Under the pieces are notes generated by a model. That model was given only the letters and a program-made list of their open reading frames with translations. It ran no database searches and was not told the origin of the DNA. Shown piece by piece: positions 21,719-33,987 of a DNA stretch of 64,000 bases. Numbering within the stretch: the first letter of the stretch is position 1; each line of letters begins with the position of its first letter. The stretch is from Aaosphaeria pasadenensis (lineage: Eukaryota > Ascomycota > Dothideomycetes > Pleosporales). The DNA lies in contig JAKLMB010000006.1 in the NCBI GenBank assembly GCA_022813625.1, positions 992,001 through 1,056,000 of the forward strand, read 5' to 3'. The position numbers and the translations under genes were made by a program.

Positions 21719-24700
21719 ATTGGAGAGATGCTGTGTTGGAAGGTTGCAAAAGTTTAGATGGAATGCTGGTGTCCAAGGGGTGAAGAGCTCAGTAATGGCC
21801 GCCTGGTGATATGAAAAGGAGTGACAATGGCGCTTTTATATGTAATGATTGACTTGAACGAGAGACAGAATGACCGTAGTGGCTTCACCTGCCCATTGGG
21901 ATTAGCTTTCCCGAATGCAAAGCATCGCGTGTCTCCAGCATATGGTATAACATGGTACAGCCATCTCCGGGAGATGTACAGTTCAACGTGGGTGGAGCAA
22001 TTCGGTCTTACCTAGCTTGGGAGGTAGTACTGGGGGTATCGGCAGTGTGGTCTTCAAGACATAGTATTAACAACCATGGAGAACGCAAGAAACATCATGG
22101 GAGGAAGCAGAAAGTATCGAGTGGCACTTGAATGGCGCTTGGCGGGACGCAGCTCAAATTGTGTCTTTACCTGAATAGGGATGTAATTGTGATCGACCCC
22201 TTCCCAAGCCCAGAGCGATGTTCCATGGAGCAGATCGTCAACGCCAGGCCATTCTTGCGTGATAAGACGATTTATGCTTCTGGAGTGCAATGGCTGATGC
22301 ATAGACTATGCCGAGCAGTGCAAAGCATTCTCTTTTTGTTTTTGTTTTTCGTTCTCTGTTTGTTCCAACAGGCAGATTCCACATGGTGTCATGGTGTTGT
22401 ACTGCCCAAGTGGCTATCCGGTGGCCCTCTTCTATGATTGGAGAGTACTACATTTTGGCCGCCCTTACAGCAAATACTCGTTTGAATACCCTTACTTTAA
22501 AAGCTTGTATCTTGTAAGTAATTGTAATTGTGCTGCTGTCTATCGATGTGACGGGTAATTGCGCCGACTTGGCTCGCCAGCTCTTGATCTAGATGAATAG
22601 ACCTAGGATTTACAGGCCTTAATTCTTGCTACTATGTACATACACTGATGGTGGAACCTGATTACATTGCGCGCCCGCACCATCCCTCTCCGGGCTCTAA
22701 ACCTGCTATTGTATAGCCCGTCCGATCATAACAGCATTGTAGCATCCCGCTCAAGCCACCATTCGGGCGTCGTTTGACAACCCTCTCGTTCGAATAGAAT
22801 GTGAAGGAAGGAAACAATCTCATTGATTGGATCTATGCACCCAGTTGTATCGGCGCGAGGTCCAAAGCTGGATTAGAGGCAAGCAGAAGGAACATGCATG
22901 CAGTAGAAGTAACCGGCGCCTCCCTTGACTTGTCAATTCCAGAGATTCGGGACGAGCCGTCATCGCCACCTACGCTGTACTTGTACGCATGAGTACAGAA
23001 CGCGGGTAAGTCAGTTCTATGTAGGGCTTGATGTCAGGAACCAGAGCACATGTGTCGTGCTGTGTCCGAGAGCAATTCTCTGTTTAAATTAGAGACACCG
23101 AATGGGAATTATCAATGGAGGGGATGATATCTGTAAAGAGTGAGTGATGATAAGAAACGCTTCGCGCGGAACGGAATACCTCGTCATGGTAGCCCTATGT
23201 TGTTTGCCTGCAGGGCCTGTATGGAGTGAGCGAGTTGATAGGCCACAACATATATTAAAGGGCATCGGGCTCGGTATGGCCATAACGGACTCGCGCACGC
23301 AGACGCAGACGCGGAACGTGTGCATCAGGCAGTCGGCCTCATCCCATTGCATCTACCAGCCAGCACAAGAAGTTGTATCATTCAACGTGAAGGGTTCCAT
23401 GTGCGGCCAACATCAAGTTGTCGAGACTTTGCCCCTACCCCTCAACGTGAACATGCCTCCGAGTATCAAGCCTTCCTTTTGCGGGTCGCAGATCAGTTCG
23501 ATCCACTCGGGCCTCGCTAGATTGACGCTTGAGATTGGCTTCCTGGATTTATTGTGTGGTCGCGCCAAATTCTTACCAGAACAAGAGCTGCGCTTCCCGT
23601 GGATCGGCTGACCACCAAGTGTAGCTAACATTAAGCTTAAAAGCACGTATGGCAACATCACCTCCTCTTTCGGGTTACGGCCAACGCACCTTAATATAAA
23701 GCAAGACAGACATACAGCCACCGTCTAGATAAGACGATAGCCAGCCGCTGAGTGCAGCATGAACATGCAAGTTGCCGTGGGCTACAGATATGCACGATCC
23801 CAAACTGCCTGGCCGTTGCCAGCGAGTAGCTCCGCAGTTGCAGCACACAGGAGAAGTTTCCGCATTATCGCTGTTGGTCTAGCTTCCACTTTATGTGCCT
23901 CACTTATGTCCAGGGCAGCTTACTCTTGTCCTGTTCTGGGATCGGCCATTGTGGGGGATCGGCTTCTATTGACATTCGATCATCGGAAGTCATCCATTTT
24001 GAGCATTGTCGCCTGCAACGGCGTCATCTGGACCTACCTTTGCGATATAGTCATGAGATGTGTAGATAGCTGCCATGGAATGGGGGCGAAAAGTGCAGGT
24101 GTTTGCCATGAGGATTGGTAGGAAGGGGTTGTGAGGCGCAGGGAGCAATTCCGTTGAAATCCCCAATCCACGAAGCGTGAGACGTCCTAGACAATAAACA
24201 TAATTGTGTCGGATCAGAAGCTGGAGGCTGCCTTAGATTCCATCATATCTCGATGACTATCTCTCCAGGTACGAGCTGTGATTGCACTGTCTTGCGGAGC
24301 AGGCGATCCGAGGCCCGAAATGCAAGATCTCAGGTAACACCAGCCCAGTATTCCCAACCCTTGCAATCTATCCAGTTGTGAATACACGCGGGAGGACGAT
24401 TGAATTGTCAGTGGCTCTTCTGTAGCTCGACTTGAGGCACGAGTCTATACCGTTGAGCAATTTGGAAATCTTAGTGGTATGAACATTTCCACTTGGCAAT
24501 TTTGAAAACAGTTTTCGAATCAAACGGTGCTAGTAATTCAAACTCTTTACGACATTTCACCGTACACATGGCCTTGGCCCGTTTGTACCTTCCGGACTGA
24601 CAGTGACCTTCCTGAGTTGGAGCACATTTCCACTTACGCATAGAGATATATTGCCATGCAATCGGCATTGTCCCGTTGACGTATACCGAAGTTTAATTAT

Positions 24701-27030
24701 CGTGGTGTACCTACATGGGACAAGCGTAGAAGACTCTCAATTTCAGCGCTAGGTCTCCAATCGTGAAGCCTTGTAATTTCACTTTCAAAACACCTTCCTA
24801 TCTATTGATACACTTCACATCTTCATCAGCCCACCACCTATGTGCTGTTTAAGACGTGGGTGGTATGTTGATACCCATTCGAGTTATTGTGGCATGAGAT
24901 GATTAGAAGTTGGCTTGGGTGCATGCCTTTAGCTAGTATTATATGTAGACAGTCCGCACTTGCATACAGCCATTTATTTAATCCCGCTGGTGGCCCATTT
25001 CACCTTCTCATTATGGCCTTAGAAAGATCCCATATGCGAGGGGAGGAACTGGTGAGAACTTCCCGTCACTGTTGCTTCTGTCAATGCCTGTTGCCACTTG
25101 ACTTGGTATTGCCAACATAGGAGCAAGCGCACCATCGCGAACTTCCTGAATGAGTTCTCTTAATTTGTCCTGCAGTCTCGGACTTCGCCAAAATAGCTTT
25201 CCACAGTGTTCTCGTGGGGTTGCAAGTGTACGAAACTCGAATTTCGCTCGCCACTGTCTCGTCTGCAGCCTCCACTAATCTTCGCTGTACATGTGTCTCC
25301 AAGTCGACTGCTATTGATACATGCACCACTAGAAAGCCATGTACTCGCCTACAGCTGACAGGACCGGAATAACCTCTATCGAGCAGGTGAGAAAAATGCT
25401 CGCATTGACAAGGCAACTCCGCTCATCCCGCGCTTGCAACAACTCCCTCACCTATGGAGTACATTCCCTCCAATAATGTTCACTCCATTGTACGCAGCTG
25501 ATTCACTGAAGTAGTGCGTGCTCCACCAGTGACATGGTGTGTCCAGTACTATGTGACCAATTTGGTGGCGGGTATTACTCCGGGCTACGCTGGGTAGCTC
25601 ATGCAAGGGGTTTATAAACTCCTACATAAGTGTTGTCGTACCGCATGAAGTGAGCTCACGAGCTTATCCAGACCTCATACGAAATTTGCTACGGCTCGGT
25701 TCCATTCTATTTGCTCTAATAATGTGCTTCAAGAACAAGCTTTCCTCGAGGTGAATGTTGATCCCCTATCCTCGGAGAACAACTGGGCGATCGCTTTCTT
25801 TTATTTTTCTCAAGGTTACATCTATTCATTTCCTTCGACGTTACTAGTCTCTCTTCAATGTATGTACCTTCATCATACGACCACTGCCATGTATCACGAC
25901 ATTCCTTTTTGGATCACGGCCGAGGGATTCGAAACTCTGGTTTCATCGCAAGGCATTCGCGAATCTCAGCTCGGGGATGAAGCAAGATCTGAGGATCGCG
26001 AGACTCTAGGTTTCTCCAGGGTAGGAGATCGTGGCTTCAGCCTTCAACGCCTTCAGGTGGCTGAGCTCGGGCTCGCCACCACAAAATGACGATATTATAC
26101 TTGAACAAGTATACTGAATAACCATGAGGTAGTCATTACGATCATGTCACAACTAATATCCCAATTTAGAATCTTTTCCCTGATATCGTCATCTACTCCA
26201 TCAATGAGGCTACCGGTTGAACTGTAGAGAATCTGCACCATTGCACAGATACCCCATTCCGGCTTTGTAATACCGAAAGAATCTCCACTTGTCGTGCAAA
26301 TACTAATGTCTCTACCCTTCGTAATTCGATACTAACTTGCTTCTTACCAAGCTTGCGGTTTTCGCTCTCCCTAAGCTCTTTGCCCGTGCAGGTTTTCCAC
26401 AAGTGTCATCATTCCTAGGTCACTGACCTTCCGTCACTTCAAGAAGTCTGATTTGTCTTTGTAACTGTTCGTGTTTATTCTAAAGTATGAGAGGCCGAGC
26501 CAACGCAATGCAGCGTGTCACTTTTATTGGATTCTACGTAAAAGATCCATGTTGTAGATTCTTAGACGTCAGGTCAACATACTATAATCTTGAAACATTA
26601 TGTCTGGGAATATGCTGGTATTGGATTGCCATGACTAGAAATGTTCACATTTGTGACCTCGCAGATCTACCTCTTTATCTCTAAACTTTAGGCCGTCTAT
26701 CTTTCACGAATACTCTGAAATTATACCCATGCCCTATCATTACCCAACCGCGGGTTTCACGTACGGCAAAGGAATGTTTATCAGACAAATTTTTTTCTTA
26801 CTACTCCCATGAATTGCGTTATTATCTATATTATATCGACCATGAACACGTGATGCATATGAACCTCGTTGCTTTGAAACTCCAGACCGTGGAAACAACG
26901 AATAAGAGAAGACAATTTACCAATCACACCACACATAATCGTTTATTTCGTTCCCGCCAACAAGAAGATATTTGGCCGAGTATGCAATGCTAACGCAACT
27001 TCATCCCAAGTCTTCAAGAGCGAATAGACA
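21719..27030. other. Gene-poor interval of about 5.3 kb
   Basis: Apart from the promoter of subtilisin copy 2, no gene is supported. The longest frames (23144-23611 and 23759-24121 on plus; 25416-25081 on minus) carry no motif I recognise, and those on minus largely shadow one another. A short minus-strand frame (24668-24471) is lysine- and cysteine-rich but has no signal peptide and no obvious upstream exon. Stretches around 25720-27000 are more AT-rich than the genic parts. No transposase or reverse transcriptase motif was seen. Confidence 0.45.
21830..21843 (-). promoter_or_regulatory. TATA-like element of subtilisin copy 2
   Basis: The minus strand reads CATATAAAAGCGCC about 115 bp upstream of the start at 21718, a near-consensus TATAAAA in the same relative place as in copy 1. 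Confidence 0.45.
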
Positions 27031-27975
27031 TCACTTAGTTAAAGTCCCCATGATGTGAGGAAGACTAGTGCACCAGACCTCGTCCGCAGGAGCATGAACG
27101 TCAAACTTCTCCCACGGGCCTGCCTGCCGAAGCGTCTTCTCTGTATTCCTGCACAGTTCGCAGCCGCCGAGCACGTGTGGCCAAAATAGGTTGAGGAAAG
27201 CTATAGGTTGAGACAGGTCAGCCATTGAACGAGCCAGCAGGAGTTAAGGCTAATACGCACCCTGATAGAGTCTTCCCGGCCATGAGCGAGTGACTTGTAC
27301 ATGTTCAAACATATACCACCTGCCCCCCTTCTTGAGCAACTGATACAGCTCTGCAATGTTCGCCTCGGGATCAGGAATGCTGCATAGGCAGAGAAGGGAG
27401 ACAATGCAGTCGACACTGCCCTTCTCGATTTGAGCACCGGCAGCAGTTGAGAGCGATTGAATGCCGACAGGGACGATCTGATAGTTGTCGTCCAGGCCGG
27501 CATCGTGCACATGCTTCCTCAAGCTAGGGTGTGCATCTGGGTTCGGCTCGACGCCGTAGATCTTCAAATCACTTGCACCGCGACCGCGATGACGGAGGTT
27601 ACCTTCATCGTTGGCCGGGACCTTAGCTTTTGCGTAGAGGTCTACCCAGAATCCCGGTCCTGGACCGATGTCGAGAATGACGCCCCCGACAGGAGGGACG
27701 ACGGGCTTCTCGACTTCGACCCCACCACTCACACGGCCTTCGAACAGCGCTGTGATGAGTGGCCCTCTGCCCACTCGAATTCTGGGGCCCCAGAAATTCC
27801 AGAACCTGGTGAACCAGGCATGCTTGAATTTGGAGATGGAGAAAAGAATTTGATACTGGCCTGCGGATACCAGGTCACGCACCGTGGGGGGCAGAAAGGA
27901 AAGTGCCATATACATGAATTGCCACGGACCAACCATGGCCCAGAAGATGACCATCATCTCATCGAGGAGACCCAT
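27031..27975 (-). CDS. SAM-dependent methyltransferase, METTL7/UbiE-like
   Basis: Exons are 27975-27261 and 27200-27031 with a 60 nt intron, giving 294 residues. The start is the ATG of MGLLDEMM; the frame continues upstream only from non-ATG codons. The N terminus is hydrophobic (residues about 7-30), suggesting membrane association as in METTL7 proteins. Class I motif I is VILDIGPGPGFW (about 99-110), followed by YGVEPNPDAH (motif II acidic residue) and LLKKGGRWYMFEHV. The C-terminal exon supplies LNLFWPHVLGGCELCR, typical of this family. These enzymes methylate small thiols, quinones or lipids; the substrate here is unknown. The neighbour upstream is the cysteine-rich secreted protein gene on the same strand. 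Confidence 0.82.
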
Positions 27976-28835
27976 GATATATAAATATGGGAAGGTGAAG
28001 ATATATATGAGACAAAGTGGGACACTGCAAAGCAAGATGCTCAAGTTTCAGGCGGCAGAGTGATTACTCAACCGAGCAAAAGTCAGAGCACGAAAGAAGA
28101 GTAATATTGGATTTTGGATGGCTGATGGTCCGGAATGTTGCGTTCTTTTATAGTTGGAGTGGCCAACCAGCCGTGCCAGCCTACCCGCTGAAATGCTGTC
28201 AAAGGATTCGCTAGGGAGCCGCGATCCCATCGGGCCGATTTCCAATACACATCCATTGACGCTATCCTCCGAAAATGCTCCATCACCACCCGCACCTGTT
28301 GAACTATCAATGGTTTTGACGTTTAGTAATGGTACCAATTCCTTATCGATAGACATCTCATGTATACTCTCATATGAATATTGAAAGCATTTTCATCGAA
28401 AGATTTGAATTGAGCATGAGGGGGGATATGAAAACCCTTCTGTGTATCTGGACTTTTACTACCACAATTTTGACTTGCGAGCTTCGTCAGCACTATCAGT
28501 ATTGCCTCTGATATGCCCTGTTTAGATCGTGTTCGCTAACACCCTCTAGTGATATGATTGGTGGCAATGGTCACATAGAGCAGGGGTGATGAGGATGGAA
28601 CATAGAATGGGCGTCATGTGTACGATATCAAAGAGGGGGAAATTAGCGAGATGTTGGGCCGAAGAAATGAAGATAGTGTAAAAATATTCTAAAGATATGA
28701 TGGAAATGACATATACAGTCGTATATCCGAGGAAATGTGTCTATATCTACAGAACGAAAACGCGACATCCCAACCTTCCTCAACGTACAACGTTATTCAG
28801 GATATGGATTGTCCAATATGATATGTCGACCAAAT
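27976..28835. other. Intergenic region between methyltransferase and cysteine-rich protein genes
   Basis: Short AT-rich tracts (ATATATAT near 28005) lie just upstream of the methyltransferase. No gene was recognised; both neighbours are on the minus strand, so this is promoter plus terminator sequence. Confidence 0.45.
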
Positions 28836-29247
28836 TTACTGATCGCAGGTGAGACCAGTGGGCCTGATCAGACCATACTGGCGTTCGGGGACCTGCCAGC
28901 AGAAAAGGACCTGGTTGTCCTGGCACCAACTCACGTCTGGATACCATTGTTAAATGCTATCTGGAAAATGCTCAATTGGAAGAAAACTCACTGATCTTGT
29001 CACAAGGGTCATTGACCTTCCTCTTCTCAATTTCCCTCTTCTCCTTCTGTGCGCAAGTCATGCCAGGAGTCTCAATACGGAAGACATCGGAGCAGGTATG
29101 GACGAGGTTGTCCTGGCACCAGACTACTCCTGGCTTGGGGCATGGGTCGCCAGCCTTTCGCTTTACTGAGTGCTCGGGTTGTGGAGCGGCATCTATGGAG
29201 ACGGCAAGGACAGAAAGAAGGATGCTTGCAAGCGAGGCACAACGCAT
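28836..29247 (-). CDS. Small secreted cysteine-rich protein with two tandem units preceded by Kex2-type sites
   Basis: Exons are 29247-28992 and 28936-28836 with a 55 nt intron, giving 118 residues. A signal peptide of about 21 residues (MRCASLASILLSVLAVSIDA) precedes VKR at 28-30. Unit 1 spans about 33-67 and unit 2 about 79-118. Each starts DPC, contains WCQDN, and ends TC-[AD]-Q, with cysteines at 36, 44, 52, 65 and 82, 90, 98, 116; spacing is C-x7-C-x7-C-x12-C and C-x7-C-x7-C-x17-C. KR pairs at 29-30, 70-71 and 75-76 lie just before the units, so Kex2 cleavage into two four-cysteine peptides is plausible. A TATATAAAG element lies about 135 bp upstream. I know no named family; an effector, defence or signalling peptide are all possible. 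Confidence 0.8.
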
Positions 29248-30405
29248 ATTGACAATTAGGGAAGAATATTGTTTGATTGGGTAGGTAGGTAGATGTTTGA
29301 TAGTAGTGTGTGTGTGATGATAAGCTGATGAGGCAGATATGAGGTTGATGAGTTCAAAATTGACAGCTAGAATTGATTGTCTTTATATATCCCGTATGCT
29401 TAGGACTGCCTGATTTGTTTTTGATAGTGCATAGAGCTCATTTAGCACTTTACCTCCAAGTTGCGAAGCCTGACGCAATGCCACAAGCGGACATGATGGA
29501 TTTTCGGACGAGCACTTTGCTCTGGATAATCCAGTTGAAACATCCGGATGCGGTTTCGAAGATCCACAAACACCTATCGAATCACATCGACTCCGCATAT
29601 GCATCGAAACATCGATTACTGGGCAGTCGTGTCTGGCAGCGGAACGGACGTCTGGAGCCTTCACGTCAGCACGCTTCATGGCGGCCGTGCAAATGCTAGT
29701 TACAAAGCAAATAAACCCTCACTTCTACAAGAAAACATACAGTGCGTGAGATTCGGTGAAAATCAGTCCAGATAGAGGTCCATAAATGACATCGCGTTAG
29801 TGTGATTACCGAAGGCGGCACTTGCGCGTCATGTAGAACACCGAATCGAGGATCCTGGAGTGTTTGACTTATGAGGGAACAGCTGATAATGTAGGCAATT
29901 GCTGACAAAGGAATATATCAATAGAGAAAATATCCTGAGTTTCGGTTTTGTTGGTGAGATTGAAATCATCGAGTTTGCATTTTTGTGTTGGTGTACGGTT
30001 TGTAGTCTATATTGCGGCGTTTTGATCGTATACTAGGTACGGAGTACGGAGCATAGGCATCTAGGTACCTAGGTAAGTATCTAAGGAACGTCGTGAATCG
30101 GATGAGAGCCCAAAAGAAAAGTCTCGAGATTGAATCCAAATTATCCACCACCTATACTGTAATGCTATTCTCTCTCGAACATAATCTTTAAACCGAAATG
30201 TCGATAGTTGAGGTGATGAAGTTAAGGGATGTGGATAGATTTAGATCACCGCGCCAAGCACAGACGCGTCCCCTGTCACCTCCCTAAGCCACTGCTGGGC
30301 AATTGGCCCCCCGTACTCTGTCATTTATTGATGAAATCCGTAAGACATTCACAGATTCAAGAAAACAATGTCAATTTCCCTCTTGCTCTCAGAGCTGCTT
30401 GCAGC
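29248..30405. other. Divergent intergenic region
   Basis: It holds the promoter of the cysteine-rich gene (a TG-repeat near 29310 and a TATA element at 29381-29391) and that of the transporter gene. Around 30034-30080 there is a cluster of the words CTAGGTAC and GGAGTACGGAG that recur in other intergenic parts of the window. No gene is supported. Confidence 0.5.
29381..29391 (-). promoter_or_regulatory. TATA-like element of the cysteine-rich protein gene
   Basis: The minus strand reads GATATATAAAG about 135 bp upstream of the start codon at 29247, a strong TATA match, in keeping with an inducible secreted-protein gene. Confidence 0.45.
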
Positions 30406-32138
30406 ATGAATTCCTCACGCCCCTTTGCCCGTAACGCGAACAAGTTGTTCCGACCAGCCTTCTCCTACCTAAATAATTTCACTAGCGACTCTAAGAAATC
30501 CCCCGACCTCACCTCCGCTCGCCGCAAGAACTCCGCCAGTTCCCTCGATGACACCGATTACTCTGACATAGAACACTACGCACAGATGGAATCCTCGTCC
30601 CGCAACAGTCACTCGTCGAAGAACTCACTCTCGGAGTTACAGGCCCCCGTGCCTCTGATTGACATAGGGGGGAGTGGGAGTAGAGCTACGTCGCCTTATC
30701 CCAGGAGCCGGAGCGCCGCGCAGAGTGAAGATGAGGATGACGACTTCGAACCCGCAAGCAGTATACGACCGCTCGTGAACAACGATGTAGGAAGAGGAGG
30801 CAATGCATGGCGGGGTGTCTTGAGACAAGGTGGGCTGGCGGGGTTCTTCTTCGGTACCTGGATGGGGTGGCAGATCTGGGTTGGTTTGCTCGTCTTTTGG
30901 GTAGGAGGATGCAGCTTTGGGTTGCTGCTGATGAACCGGTTCATCATGCTCACTGGAGTTTACAAGTAAGGAGTCGAGGTGTCATTATCTTCGCGGGCAA
31001 TACTAATCCTATGGCAGATTCCCTTTCCCACTTGCAGGAACCTATCTCCAACTCATCATCACCCATCTTTTCCTCCTTGGTTTCGCAAGCCTTACCAGAG
31101 CGCTCGGTGGACCACTTCGTAGAGTGGGATTTGGCGCGGCTGTTGCGCCGGCATATCCCACAGCACCTGCTGGAGGTGCATTCAGGAGCTCAAATAAACC
31201 GTCCATCCTTCAATTTGGGCGATGGCTAGCAAACGGCCAGGGTGGAATTGCAGGAGGAGGTCTTTTTGAATTCGACCGACAGACTGCAAAGCAGGCCCTG
31301 CCACTGGCTGTCGTTTTCGTTGCCAAAGTGCTACTCAGCAACTTTTCGTTTGCGTATGTCAATTACACTTCCCTTTTCACGACCAAACCTCTAACGAATC
31401 TAAAGTTATGCCCCCCTTCCAGTCTACCAGCTCGCACGCATTGGAATCACACCTCTCGCCCTCATATTTGCCTGTGCGCTCCAGAAAGATAACCACAGCC
31501 CCTCCACCCTTTCCTCCGCGCTCGTAGCAACCCTCAACCTCCTATTCGCAACCATCCGCACCAACGTCCGCGTAACAGCCGAGTCCATTGTCGCCGGGGT
31601 CTTCTCCTCGATGTTCGTCGCCCTCTACCCGATCCTCCTCCTCCGCACCTACCGCACCTTCGCCGCCAGCCTTATCCCCCAAGGCGACATCCTAACCGGC
31701 GGCTACCCCTCCAGCGCCGACGACACCGGCAACCGCGAAGAGACCCGCGCATACTACCGCGTCCTGCACTACACCTCGCTCCTCTCCCTTATGATCCTGA
31801 CCCCCATCGTCATCCTCTCCGGAGACATCGGCCACATCCTCCGCAACATCCCCTTCCTCGACGTCCCCTTCTTCTGGTTCATGATCCTCTGCGGCGCAAT
31901 CGGTTCCTTCTCCGTCTTCGTGTCCACCCTCTTGCTCGTCAAGACGACATCTCCGCTCACGGCCACCTTCATCGCCGTCCCCCGCAGCGCGTTCCAGCTC
32001 GTTATGCTCAGCATGTTCAAGATGCCTGCTCAGAGCTGGGTTGGCGTCGTACTGTGCTGGATCAGCAGCTTGTGGTTCTTGTTCGCCAGGAGGGACGAGG
32101 GGAGAAACAGAAATAGGTTGAGGTTGGAGGGGAGGTGA
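30406..32138 (+). CDS. Nucleotide-sugar-transporter-like membrane protein (DMT/TPT superfamily)
   Basis: Exons are 30406-30965, 31018-31353 and 31406-32138, giving 542 residues. The first about 150 residues are polar, Ser-rich and acidic (SEDEDDDFEP), probably a cytosolic tail. From about 155 onward there are roughly ten hydrophobic segments, including MGWQIWVGLLVFWVGG, LQLIITHLFLLGFASL and LSLMILTPIVILSG. The spliced stretch LPVYQLARIGITPLALIFA and the later AESIVAGVFSSMFVALYP recall the triose-phosphate/nucleotide-sugar transporter fold. A Golgi or ER transporter of GDP-mannose- or UDP-sugar-type substrates is inferred; the substrate is not readable. The start at 30406 was preferred over an in-frame ATG further upstream because the extra residues look like leader. 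Confidence 0.72.
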
Positions 32139-32687
32139 GCGGTTCGGGACCCGCCCCCTTTCCCTTCCACCTTTTCTTTCTTTGATTTTCTTTGGTTTCC
32201 TTTGGGCGATTTTGTGAGTGATTTTGGTGGGACGGGCCGGACAGCTTAGGCTAGGTTAGGTCGAGTTGCTCGACGATTTTATCTGTGTTAGCATTTCCAC
32301 AGGAGTTTTTAACCTCACACACACGCACACCTTTCAAAGCGGTGGGTGCCATATATCTGATAGATTCGCGAAGATGCTGACATATAGCTCGGCTTCTGTA
32401 ATTTAGATTGGGAGAAAAAAATAGTATGAAGATTTTGAAACTAAGATGAGCCTCAAACGATGGGCTGAACTGCTATCTATGTGGTGGTGTAAACAAGCTC
32501 TGAACCTTTTGGCTGACGAGCTTTTATCATGATCGTTTCCTCGTACCTCATGCGCCAACTTTGGACTTTTGCGCTTCAATAACGGGATATCTCTTTTCCT
32601 TCACTCCGACATATGAAATCATCCTTCCGAACAGTAGGAAATAAATCATTGACCCCTAACGAACGAATACCATGATTTGAACTCTGA
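32139..32687. other. Convergent intergenic region
   Basis: It contains T-rich 3' sequence after the transporter stop (tracts such as TTTCTTTCTTTGATTTTC near 32172) and the 3' side of the sirtuin gene. No gene was seen. Confidence 0.5.
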
Positions 32688-33709
32688 TCAGGTCTGCTCT
32701 GCGAGATCCTTCATCTCACCGAGTTCCCCAATGATGTTACCCAGGATTTCGGGCACGATTTTTGCGGCGTCGCCCTCGAAGAACCAATCACCGCTGTACA
32801 TGCCACTGGCAGGCTCATCCTTCCTGTCCATATTAATGACCGCTACCCGCGCGCCTCGCGATCTAGCGATATCCACGTAGCCAGCGGCAGGATAGACCTT
32901 CGCGCTAGTACCGATCACCATGATCAGGTCGATGTGTTCGCTGTCTGACATCCATGCCTCGATGTCATCGATCACGGTCCTGGGCAATGCCTCGCCGAAC
33001 CACACGACGCCGGGGCGCAGGAGGCCGCGCTTGCAGGTCGGGCAATGGGGGAGGTGCTGGTAGTCGAGCTCGGGGAGGTCAACGTTCTCGTCTGAGATGT
33101 CGAGTTCTCGCTCTTTGATCGCGTCGGTCGTGGTGGGATCAGATTCGTCTGTGGGGATTGCGAGCGCGGGAACGATTGGGTCGGTGTAGTTGTCCTTCTC
33201 GAAGTGTTTGCAGAAGAATTCGGAGCATTTGACGTCGAAGAGGGAGCCGTGGAGGAGCTTGAGCTTCTCAGAGGGGTGGCCGGCGCGGGGTGATAGACCT
33301 TGGAGGGTACGTCAGCTTGATTGCATGTTTACTGATTAAGCGTATCGGATTTGCAGTGCTCACCATCGACATTCTGACTCAATGTTATGAAGCCGTCTTT
33401 CTTTCTGGCCAATTCTGCCAATGCATAATGTGCTGGGTTGGGCTTTGCTTTCAATGCCATATGGCGTCTGTAATTGTAGAATTGCCATACTAGCCCGGGA
33501 TCGCTATCAAAAGCCTCTGGAGTTGCGAGCTGGGTAGCATCGTGCGTCCTCCAGAGTCCTCCTGCACCTCGAAAGGTTGGCAATCCAGACGATGCGGAGA
33601 GTCCAGCTCCTAGTAGAGCGAGAATCCTTGTAGATTTGGCTAGGTGTTCTTGGAATGATGCGAGGTCCTGAGGGGGAACCACGCTGGGTCTGGCGGCCGA
33701 GGAGGACAT
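32688..33709 (-). CDS. NAD-dependent protein deacylase, SIRT5/CobB-type sirtuin
   Basis: Exons are 33709-33364 and 33298-32688 with a 65 nt intron, giving 318 residues. The NAD-binding loop is GAGLSASSGLPTFRG (34-48), followed by LSQNVDGL (110-117, with the D-G codon split by the intron) and catalytic His132 in LHGSLFDVKC. Zinc ligands are C-x4-C near KCSEFFC and C-x2-C in HCPTCKRG. FYNYRR has Tyr78 and Arg81 in the Y-x-x-R arrangement of class III sirtuins, which bind acidic acyl groups, so desuccinylase or demalonylase activity is likely. IGTSAKVYPAAGY completes the domain. The start at 33709 is the first ATG; upstream in-frame codons are non-ATG. An insertion of acidic residues lies between the two zinc pairs. 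Confidence 0.92.
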
Positions 33710-33987
33710 TCTCGCGGTGACGTATCGAGCGAACACGGTGACGGTGGTATCGCAGAGGGGATGCTGCCTGGGAGGGTGGAAGATATAGCACTGGGAGGGG
33801 AAGCAGTGGTACAGATCAAGTGAGATATCATGTATGCGTTGGTTGTCGTAGCTAAGGTAAGGCGGCCACGCAGGCAGAAATTGGGGTAAAGTGCAGGTCC
33901 AATGTGCCTGCCTGTGACTGTGCTTGTACCTTACGCCTGGACCTGTCTGTGGATGGTGGGGAAGGTAGAGGCAGTGACAGAGGCAAC

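Noticed and set aside
27976..28044. N-terminal extension of the methyltransferase (SILLCSVPLCLIYIF)
   Set aside because: The frame is open, but the only start would be TTG; the ATG at 27975 is preferred.
30229..30405. In-frame ATG 177 nt upstream of the transporter start
   Set aside because: The extra residues are leader-like and unlike a transporter tail; the ATG at 30406 gives a normal N terminus.
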